From SVMC01 sp045601345 (lineage in GTDB: Bacteria > Bacillota > Clostridia > Oscillospirales > Oscillospiraceae): DNA of 11,660 nucleotides. Below, in pieces: positions 6,410 through 11,660 of the stretch; position 1 is the stretch's first letter, and each line of letters opens with the position of its first letter. Below the pieces are notes generated by a model. That model was not told the DNA's origin and did no database searches. It worked only from the letters and a program-made list of their open reading frames with translations. The translations under genes were made by a program, and so were the position numbers. The stretch spans positions 1 through 11,660 of the forward strand of contig JAZRZL010000067.1 of assembly GCA_045601345.1 (NCBI GenBank). Reading direction: 5' to 3'.

Positions 6410-7756
6410 ATGAGAAGAGTATTTCAGCTGCTCCTATGCGGCCTGCTGATTGTCAGCTTGCTCCTGCTTTGCGGCTGCACGAAACCGGAGGAAAATGAGA
6501 TGGTGAATATCGAACCGGCTCCTATGGATGATCCGATTGAGCCGCCTGAACCCGAAGAGCCGGCTGGCTACAAATTCGCTGCGCCCTGCGGCAATGATGG
6601 CTTCCTGGCCTGTGGCACTGGTGGCAGAATCGACTTTATCACCAATGACGGTACGGTACAGTCCTGCGAATCCGGCACGACAGAAAATCTGAATTCCATC
6701 TTTATTGAGGGTCAAAATGTTGTGGTGGCCGGTGACAACGGTACACTGCTGATCTCCTATGACGGCGCTGCTACCTTCCAGCGCGTGGATATGAAAACCG
6801 ATGCAGATCTTTTCTGCGCAGTTGTGTATAAGGGCACCCTTTTTGTTGCCTCTGAGGGCGGCATCATCTACCGCGAAAATCCCGGCGGATGGGAAGCTGT
6901 GAAAATGGAGACCAGCAACGATATCATCAGCCTTGCCCCTACCGACTACTGCCTGTGCGCCATCACGGCGGAAACCAATATCCTGACCTCGACCGATGGC
7001 CTGAACTGGAAACATGAGGATTTCAACAAGGTCTACGACGGCCTGTATCCCCGCTATGTCTTCACCAAGGTAATCCCCGCCGGTTCGACCATGTTTATCA
7101 TCGGCTACCCCGAGGAAAATCCGCTTCATCCGCTCATCATGTACAGCGAAACCGGTGATGTTTGGATGATGAAGGAAATGATGAAGATTGACGATGAGTA
7201 TCCAGATGAGAACGATAATCTTCAGGTACATGACATTTGTTTCAACATTGACCAGATCGTGGGTGTGCTTGATGACGGCAAGGTGCTCTCCATCACCGAA
7301 TGCACTGCCTGCAACGAGTCCAGACAGATGGACGAAGTAATGGATTTGTGGGCCACCGCTGTGAACGAAGAAGGCGTTTTGGTCTGCGGTGAGGATTTCT
7401 ATGCCAAGGTGCTTGGCTCCAAGCAGATTCGGCAGGACAAGATCGGTGCAGAACAGGCACTCTATGATGTGGAAAGCGGACGCGCTCTTCTTATTGATGT
7501 CCGCGAAGACGATGAGTTGGCAGCGGACGGCTATATTCCCAACTCTATCCATGTTCCTCTGGCAGAGGTTCAAGAAAAGCTGCCTGAGCTGGCATCCGAT
7601 CCCTATCAGGAAATTATCTTCTACTGTGCCTCCGGCAAACGTTCCCAGAAGGCTGTGGAACAGGCGGAGGAAATGGGATATCGGAGCGTATATAACCTTG
7701 GCGGTCTCAGCGACTGGCCCTACGATATTATCATTGATGAGGTTTCCGCAGAGTAA
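6410..7756 (+). CDS. Lipoprotein with beta-propeller-like region and C-terminal rhodanese domain
   Basis: This is a 448-residue, apparently surface-anchored protein. An N-terminal hydrophobic signal (residues 4-20) leads to the lipobox LCGC, with Cys23 as the lipidation site, followed by a Pro/Glu-rich linker to about 52. Residues about 53-340 look like a beta-propeller of BNR/YCF48 type: repeated short strands and Asp-box-like turns SYDGAATF (116-123), STDGLNW (194-200) and SETGDVW (246-252). Residues about 345-440 form a rhodanese domain: LLIDVREDDEL, then active loop CASGKRS with catalytic Cys406, then YNLGGLSDWP. The mature protein has ten further cysteines, including CTAC (298-301). Rhodaneses move sulfane sulfur or bind related thiol substrates; an extracytoplasmic, propeller-fused form is unusual. 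ATG 6410 is chosen over TTG 6368 because GAAAGG (6395-6400) is nine bases upstream and the signal peptide then starts properly. The substrate is unknown. Confidence 0.88.
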   Translation: MRRVFQLLLCGLLIVSLLLLCGCTKPEENEMVNIEPAPMDDPIEPPEPEEPAGYKFAAPCGNDGFLACGTGGRIDFITNDGTVQSCESGTTENLNSIFIEGQNVVVAGDNGTLLISYDGAATFQRVDMKTDADLFCAVVYKGTLFVASEGGIIYRENPGGWEAVKMETSNDIISLAPTDYCLCAITAETNILTSTDGLNWKHEDFNKVYDGLYPRYVFTKVIPAGSTMFIIGYPEENPLHPLIMYSETGDVWMMKEMMKIDDEYPDENDNLQVHDICFNIDQIVGVLDDGKVLSITECTACNESRQMDEVMDLWATAVNEEGVLVCGEDFYAKVLGSKQIRQDKIGAEQALYDVESGRALLIDVREDDELAADGYIPNSIHVPLAEVQEKLPELASDPYQEIIFYCASGKRSQKAVEQAEEMGYRSVYNLGGLSDWPYDIIIDEVSAE

Positions 7757-7781
7757 GACATAACATTTGCTGGAAAATGGC

Positions 7782-7842
7782 AAAAAGCTTCACCATGCCG
7801 ATACAGATATTTCCATATCTGTGCTGCATGGTAAAGCTTTTT
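7782..7842. terminator. Strong, near-symmetrical intrinsic terminator
   Basis: AAAAAGCTT, ACCATGC and ATACAGATAT (7782-7810) pair with ATATCTGT, GCATGGT and AAGCTTTTT (7815-7842) around a TTCC loop, with small internal bulges. The stem ends in five Ts on the + strand and five As at its 5' side, so it could act in both directions. It closes the lipoprotein transcript. Confidence 0.88.
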
Positions 7843-7910
7843 CATGGATGTTTTTCTGGGGCAGGAACAATGCGCATTTTTAAAATTTGGTAAGAAAAAC
7901 GAGGAATATT

Positions 7911-8876
7911 ATGGGACTGAAAAAGAAAATTCGTGCGCTCATGTTTGAGAGCCTATCCGGTCAGATTCTTTTCTATAAGCTGCGCATTTTGCGCGAAAAG
8001 AAAGCCATGCGCCTGAGTGATTATGATACCATCCAGAAGTATTACCGGGAGCGGTTTTTCCGCGAGGCCGATCTTGCCGCTCCAAAGACCTATACAGAGA
8101 AGCTCCAGTGGCTGAAGCTGTTCTACCGCGATCCCAAGCTGCCAATTTGTTCGGATAAATACCGCATTCGGGAGTACTTAAAGGAATGCAATCTGGAATG
8201 GCTTGCCAATGAGGCGCTGGGCGTTTATACCGATGCAAACGATATTGATTTTGATAAGCTGCCGAATCGCTTTGTGGCAAAGGCAACCCATGGCAGCGGC
8301 TGGAATATTATCTGCAAGGATAAAGCCTCTTTTGACCGTAAGGGCAATGTGAAGCTGATGAATGCATGGCGCAAGCTTGACCTTTCTGCCTTTGGCAGAG
8401 AGTGGAATTATGCGGAGATCGAGCCGCGGATTGTTGTGGAAAAATTTATAGATCATGAGCCGCTCAACGATTACAAGTATATGTGCTTTAACGGCGAGCC
8501 GCTGTATATTCAGCTCAACAATGATTTCGAAGGCAGCCATTATGTGGATTTCTATGAGCTTGACGGCTGGAAGCATTTGCCGTTTACCTACGGGCCTTAC
8601 CATATTTCCAACCGTGAAGTCGCTCCTCCGCCCATGCATGAAAAGATGATGGAGCTGGCGCGAATCCTCAGTAAGCCCTTCCCTTATGTCCGTGTTGATT
8701 TCTACAACTTTGACGATACGATCATTCTGGGCGAGCTGACCTTCTTCCCGGGCGGTGGCCTGTGGCCGTTAAATCCTATGGAGACAGGCTATGACGAAAT
8801 TCTCGGCAAGCGCCTGAAGCTCCCCGAACCAAACTACAATCTGGAGCTGCTTGCCAAGCTGAAGGAAAAAGCCTGA
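7911..8876 (+). CDS. TupA-like ATP-grasp ligase
   Basis: This 321-residue protein matches the TupA-like ATP-grasp family, found in surface polysaccharide and teichuronopeptide loci. Family hallmarks in order: YTEKLQWLKLFYRDP (61-75), CSDKYRIREYL (80-90), the nucleotide-binding strand RFVAKATHGSGWNIIC (120-135), PRIVVEKFI (172-180), DYKYMCFNGEPLYI (187-200), and the metal/phosphate end RVDFYN...IILGELTFFPGGG (261-283). ATP-grasp enzymes activate a carboxylate as an acyl phosphate and join it to an amine or similar acceptor; the acceptor here is unknown. No signal peptide or membrane helix is evident, so it acts in the cytoplasm. ATG 7911 follows GAGGA (7901-7905); an upstream in-frame TTG at 7887 has no ribosome site. 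The CapA-like gene starts 24 bases after its stop, suggesting one transcript. No convincing promoter was found between the terminator and the gene. Confidence 0.85.
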   Translation: MGLKKKIRALMFESLSGQILFYKLRILREKKAMRLSDYDTIQKYYRERFFREADLAAPKTYTEKLQWLKLFYRDPKLPICSDKYRIREYLKECNLEWLANEALGVYTDANDIDFDKLPNRFVAKATHGSGWNIICKDKASFDRKGNVKLMNAWRKLDLSAFGREWNYAEIEPRIVVEKFIDHEPLNDYKYMCFNGEPLYIQLNNDFEGSHYVDFYELDGWKHLPFTYGPYHISNREVAPPPMHEKMMELARILSKPFPYVRVDFYNFDDTIILGELTFFPGGGLWPLNPMETGYDEILGKRLKLPEPNYNLELLAKLKEKA

Positions 8877-8900
8877 TTTTTATACAAAGGTGGAAAAACA

Positions 8901-10043
8901 TTGGAAACCAAAAAACTGAAAATAGCAGTTCTCGGCGATATTTGCCCTGCGTGGGGCTTCCCGGAGCAGTTTCTTACAGGGAAGGCGGCCAATGTCTTTG
9001 GTGATTTGCTGCCTGTTCTGGCCGATTCTGATCTGGTCATTGCAAATCTGGAAGCACCTGCGACAGATTCTGTCGAAAAGCTTCCGAAAAACAGTGTATG
9101 CTTAAAGGCAAGACCCGGCGATATCGCGGTTTTGAAGCAGGCTGGCATTGACGGTGTGGCGCTGGCTAACAATCATATTTTGGACTATACGGAAAAAGGC
9201 TTTTATGATACGCGCAAGGCGCTGGAAGCCAATGACGTATTCTTCTATGGCGCAGGAGCACTGGAGGAGGCGGCAAAGCCGTATTTTGTTGAGAAAAACG
9301 GTGTGAAGGTCGGCCTTCTGGCATTCGCGGAGCGTGAATTTAACTGTGCAGCCGATTATGGCGTTGGTGCGAACCTCTGGGAGGATCTGACCGGCCCCGC
9401 CATCATCCGTAGAACAAAGGCGCAGTGCGATTACCTGATCGTGCAGTATCACGGCGGTATTGAGCATTTCATCTATCCCTCACCGCTTCTGCAAGCCAAA
9501 TGCAGAGCCATGGCCGAAGCCGGTGCGGATTTGGTCACCTGCCAGCATAGTCACTGCATCGGAACCCGCGAGACCTGGGAGAATTGTGAGATTCTTTACG
9601 GACAGGGTAATGCGATTTTCGGCTATAAAGAGGGAAAAGACGCATGGAATCGCGGCCTGCTTATTCAGATTTCGCTTGAAAGGGCAGCCTCAGTCCGTTA
9701 TGTTCCGATCACGGCAACGCCGGACGGAGAAAGACTTGCAAAGCCTGAGACTGCAGAGCAGATTTTGCATGAAATGGGGCAAGCATCCAAAAAGCTTTGT
9801 GACGGCAGATTTATGAAAACGCAGTGGGAGGCCTTCTGCGACAAACAAAAAAATGAATACCTACCCATGTCCTATGCATGGGGCAGGGTGATGAACAAGC
9901 TCAACCGCATGAGTGGCGGGAGGCTGCTTCATCTTTTAACAAAGCGCACAGACCGAAGAAATGCCATGAATCTGGTTCGCTGTGATGCCCATTGCGAGGT
10001 GCTGCAAACCGTCATGGAGAAAGACTATTATGCAGGACGATGA
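8901..10043 (+). CDS. CapA-family (PGA_cap) metallophosphatase-like protein
   Basis: This 380-residue protein has the CapA/PgsA fold, a calcineurin-like metallophosphatase relative linked to capsule and poly-gamma-glutamate production. Visible core motifs are LGDICP (11-16), ANLEAP (48-53), ALANNHILDY (87-96), QYHGGIEH (182-189), CQHSHCIGTRE (214-224) and YGQGNAIF (233-240). The Asp, Asn and His residues in these motifs are those expected to bind metal. Unlike many CapA proteins it has no N-terminal membrane anchor; it begins METKKLKIAVLGD, so a cytoplasmic location is likely. Residues about 300-380 form a basic, helical extra tail I do not recognise. It starts with TTG at 8901, seven bases after AAAGGTGG (8886-8893), with no alternative Met nearby. 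It is probably coupled with the ATP-grasp gene, which fits peptide decoration of a surface polymer (inference). CapB and CapC partners are not encoded here. Confidence 0.85.
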   Translation: METKKLKIAVLGDICPAWGFPEQFLTGKAANVFGDLLPVLADSDLVIANLEAPATDSVEKLPKNSVCLKARPGDIAVLKQAGIDGVALANNHILDYTEKGFYDTRKALEANDVFFYGAGALEEAAKPYFVEKNGVKVGLLAFAEREFNCAADYGVGANLWEDLTGPAIIRRTKAQCDYLIVQYHGGIEHFIYPSPLLQAKCRAMAEAGADLVTCQHSHCIGTRETWENCEILYGQGNAIFGYKEGKDAWNRGLLIQISLERAASVRYVPITATPDGERLAKPETAEQILHEMGQASKKLCDGRFMKTQWEAFCDKQKNEYLPMSYAWGRVMNKLNRMSGGRLLHLLTKRTDRRNAMNLVRCDAHCEVLQTVMEKDYYAGR

Positions 10044-10151
10044 ATGCATAGGTAAGGTAATGCCAATATGCTTTTCATTATGGATCCGCCAATTTTCTAA
10101 TCCATATATGGTTTCAGGAGGGCTGCACCTGTGGTCAGGGAGTTTTTTCAT

Positions 10152-10179
10152 TTGACTTTTGCATAGGAATCACTATAAT
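10152..10179 (+). promoter_or_regulatory. Sigma-A promoter for the aldo/keto reductase
   Basis: TTGACT (10152-10157) and TATAAT (10174-10179) are 16 bp apart, a strong vegetative promoter. Transcription should start near 10186, leaving a short leader with GAGAGGAG before the ATG. Upstream, 10044-10151 holds no supported gene; a small CCTG-TGGT-CAGG hairpin followed by TTTTTT (10128-10148) may be a weak terminator for the CapA-like gene. Confidence 0.8.
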
Positions 10180-10220
10180 AGTAGAAGACATCGTGAAAAT
10201 AATGGAGAGAGGAGATTGTT

Positions 10221-11348
10221 ATGATTTATAAAAAGTTTAGGGATAAATCCCTTTCTGCTCTTGGCTTGGGCATGATGCGCCTTCCTGTGATTGACGGTGA
10301 TGAAAACCGCATTAATGAGGAAGCGGCCATTGCGATGGTCGATTATGCCATGGCAAAGGGTGTCAACTATTATGATACCGCCTGGGGCTACCATGGCGGC
10401 AACTCTGAGCTGGTGGCCGGTAAGGCACTGTCCCGCTATCCCAGAGAGTCGTATTATCTGGCTTCCAAATTCCCCGGCTATGATCTTGCCAATATGGGCA
10501 AGGTCGAGGAAATTTTTGAGGAGCAGCTGAAAAAATGCCAGACCGATTATTTTGATTTCTATCTGGTTCACAATGTCTGCGAAATGAACATTGATGCTTA
10601 CCTGAACCCGGAGTATGGCACCTACCCTTATCTTCTGGAGCAGAAGAAAAATGGCCGTATCCGTCATTTGGGCTTCTCTGCCCATGGAAGCATGGATGTA
10701 ATTCGCCGCTTCCTTGCCATGTACGGTGATGGCATGGAATTCTGTCAGTTGCAAATCAACTGGTTTGACTGGGAATTCCAGCACGCGAAGGAGAAATATG
10801 AGCTTTGTGTAGAACGCGGCTTGCCCGTTTGGGTCATGGAGCCGCTGCGCGGTGGAAAGCTTGCCAAGCTGGATGAAAGTGATGCAGAAATTCTCAAGCC
10901 CCTTCGCCCGGACGAGACGGCTCTCGGCTGGGCCTTCCGTTACATCCAGAGCCTTCCCAATGTGGTCGTGACTCTGTCGGGTATGTCCAATATGGAGCAG
11001 CTTGACCAGAATTTGGCAACCTATGAGACCGATGCGCCCCTGAATGGCTCGGAGAAGGCAGCACTTTCGCTGGTCGCCGCCAAAATGAGTATGCGCACGA
11101 TGGTTCCCTGCACCGGCTGCCGTTACTGTACCTCCTATTGCCCCCAGGAGCTGGATATTCCGAAGCTTTTGGAGCTTTATAACGAGCACTGCTTCACCAA
11201 TGGCGGCTTCATGGCACCTATGTATCTTGGCACACTGCCAAAAGAAAAGCAGCCCGCCAGCTGCATCGGTTGCCGAAGCTGTGAGGCGGTCTGCCCGCAG
11301 GGAATCAAAATCTCCGAAGCTTTGGCAGATTTTGTTACCCGGTTATAA
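10221..11348 (+). CDS. Aldo/keto reductase with C-terminal two-cluster ferredoxin domain
   Basis: This 375-residue protein combines an NADPH-type aldo/keto reductase TIM barrel (about 1-270) with a ferredoxin tail. The catalytic tetrad is visible: Asp52 and Tyr57 in YYDTAWGYHGG, Lys83 in LASKFPG, and His117 in FDFYLVHN. The tail carries two complete 4Fe-4S motifs: Cys297/300/303/307 and Cys348/351/354/358, each CxxCxxCxxxCP. This architecture is frequent in strict anaerobes, and members have usually been annotated only as predicted oxidoreductases; electron exchange between a nicotinamide and ferredoxin-like carriers is plausible but the substrate is unknown. The start is ATG after GAGAGGAG. 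The gene is monocistronic, with its own promoter and a strong palindrome 36 bases after its stop. Nothing nearby points to a specific pathway. Confidence 0.93.
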   Translation: MIYKKFRDKSLSALGLGMMRLPVIDGDENRINEEAAIAMVDYAMAKGVNYYDTAWGYHGGNSELVAGKALSRYPRESYYLASKFPGYDLANMGKVEEIFEEQLKKCQTDYFDFYLVHNVCEMNIDAYLNPEYGTYPYLLEQKKNGRIRHLGFSAHGSMDVIRRFLAMYGDGMEFCQLQINWFDWEFQHAKEKYELCVERGLPVWVMEPLRGGKLAKLDESDAEILKPLRPDETALGWAFRYIQSLPNVVVTLSGMSNMEQLDQNLATYETDAPLNGSEKAALSLVAAKMSMRTMVPCTGCRYCTSYCPQELDIPKLLELYNEHCFTNGGFMAPMYLGTLPKEKQPASCIGCRSCEAVCPQGIKISEALADFVTRL

Positions 11349-11383
11349 GGGAATTGATTCAACAGATGCCCATCGTATTAGCA

Positions 11384-11442
11384 GGGGACAGGGGACGGTT
11401 CTCTGTCTTGATGCCCAAGACAGTGAACCGTCCCCTGTCCCC
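11384..11442. repeat. 26-bp-arm GGGGACAGGGGACGG palindrome
   Basis: The arms 11384-11409 and 11417-11442 are reverse complements with one mismatch (T versus A), around a 7-nt loop GATGCCC. Each arm begins with a tandem GGGGACA/GGGGACG unit. There is no U-tract, but the hairpin would be very stable and could block transcription from either side. The style is that of a mobile REP/MITE palindrome. A short ATTAG occurs on both sides (11377-11381, 11449-11453), possibly by chance. I recall similar GGGGACAGGGGAC repeats from other clostridial genomes, but cannot confirm that here. Confidence 0.75.
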
Positions 11443-11465
11443 GTTATAATTAGTATACTTCAAAT

Positions 11466-11660
11466 TCAGTAAAATATCAAGCGAAAACAAATAATTTCTT
11501 GCAGGTGTGGTAGGATGAAGTTACTATTCACAGCCCGTGAAAACTTTGTAGGAATGCCCAAACGATTTGTTTCAAAATGCAAGATACGATTCATTTTTTC
11601 GATCTGTTCGTTAATATGCCGAACGGGCATATTGAAAATAGTGGATATTTTGCGAAAAAA
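11466..11660 (-). CDS. Possible 3' end of an unrecognised gene (partial)
   Basis: On the reverse strand an open frame enters from the right edge and ends at a TGA (11466-11468), giving 64 residues with a hydrophilic, helix-like stretch MPVRHINEQIEKMNRILHFE near the middle. I do not recognise it. If real, it converges on the reductase gene and the palindrome at 11384-11442 separates the two. The + strand also has an open frame from 11515 to the edge without a properly spaced ribosome site, so coding in either direction is uncertain. No other feature is supported in 11443-11660 apart from a small hairpin at 11613-11633. Confidence 0.25.
   Translation of the reverse strand, partial: FFRKISTIFNMPVRHINEQIEKMNRILHFETNRLGIPTKFSRAVNSNFILPHLQEIICFRLIFY

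Noticed and set aside
6434..7783. Reverse-strand open frame of about 449 codons opposite the lipoprotein gene
   Set aside because: The + strand has a ribosome site, signal peptide and rhodanese motif; the opposite frame has none of these and reaches into the terminator region.
7887..7910. TTG 7887 as start of the ATP-grasp gene
   Set aside because: It has no ribosome site, whereas ATG 7911 is preceded by GAGGA.
10131..10166. 11-codon frame with GTG start and AGGAGGG eight bases upstream, considered as a leader peptide for the reductase
   Set aside because: It lies before the predicted transcription start near 10186, overlaps the -35 box, and shows no attenuator-like structure linked to it.
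11613..11633. Small perfect hairpin AATATGCC/GGCATATT
   Set aside because: It has only 8 bp with no U-tract, may lie inside a coding frame, and is not enough to call a terminator or operator.

Overview
The window looks like a chromosomal segment from an anaerobic, moderate-GC Clostridia, probably of the Oscillospiraceae/Ruminococcaceae type. The taxonomic inference rests on strong AGGAGG-type ribosome sites, consensus sigma-A promoters, TTG starts, a T-box riboswitch in front of hisS-aspS, a TupA-like ATP-grasp/CapA pair, and an aldo/keto reductase with a two-cluster ferredoxin tail. All confidently called genes are on the + strand. No CRISPR array, tRNA, rRNA or intact insertion sequence was seen.

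Layout. (1) 1-112 is a large imperfect palindrome, followed by a small four-helix membrane protein of unknown function (164-595). (2) A near-consensus promoter (698-726) drives a MinD-like ATPase (759-1496) and a methylglyoxal-synthase-fold protein (1526-1951). Both are atypical. The MinD-like protein ends just before the place where the membrane-targeting helix would begin. The MgsA-like protein has lost the residues known to be catalytic in E. coli MgsA. (3) A T-box leader (about 1960-2220) fills the gap up to hisS. Its specifier reads GAC and its antiterminator bulge reads UGGC, both fitting tRNA-Asp. It precedes a tight hisS-aspS-nadE operon (2301-6223). Charging of tRNA-Asp would therefore set the synthesis of two aminoacyl-tRNA synthetases and of the last enzyme of NAD synthesis. 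(4) A separate promoter (6311-6339) drives a lipoprotein (6410-7756) that joins a beta-propeller-like region to a C-terminal rhodanese domain with an intact active-site loop, closed by a strong symmetrical terminator. (5) A TupA-like ATP-grasp ligase (7911-8876) and a CapA-family metallophosphatase-like protein (8901-10043) form a two-gene unit. (6) A strong promoter (10152-10179) drives a ferredoxin-tailed aldo/keto reductase (10221-11348). (7) The right edge holds a 26-bp-arm GGGGACAGGGGACGG palindrome (11384-11442) and a possible partial reverse-strand gene running off the window.

The parts most worth following up are the MinD-like/MgsA-like pair with altered key features, the aspartate T-box that includes nadE, the surface propeller-rhodanese fusion, and the ATP-grasp/CapA pair. 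Product names rest on motif reading only; no database search was run.
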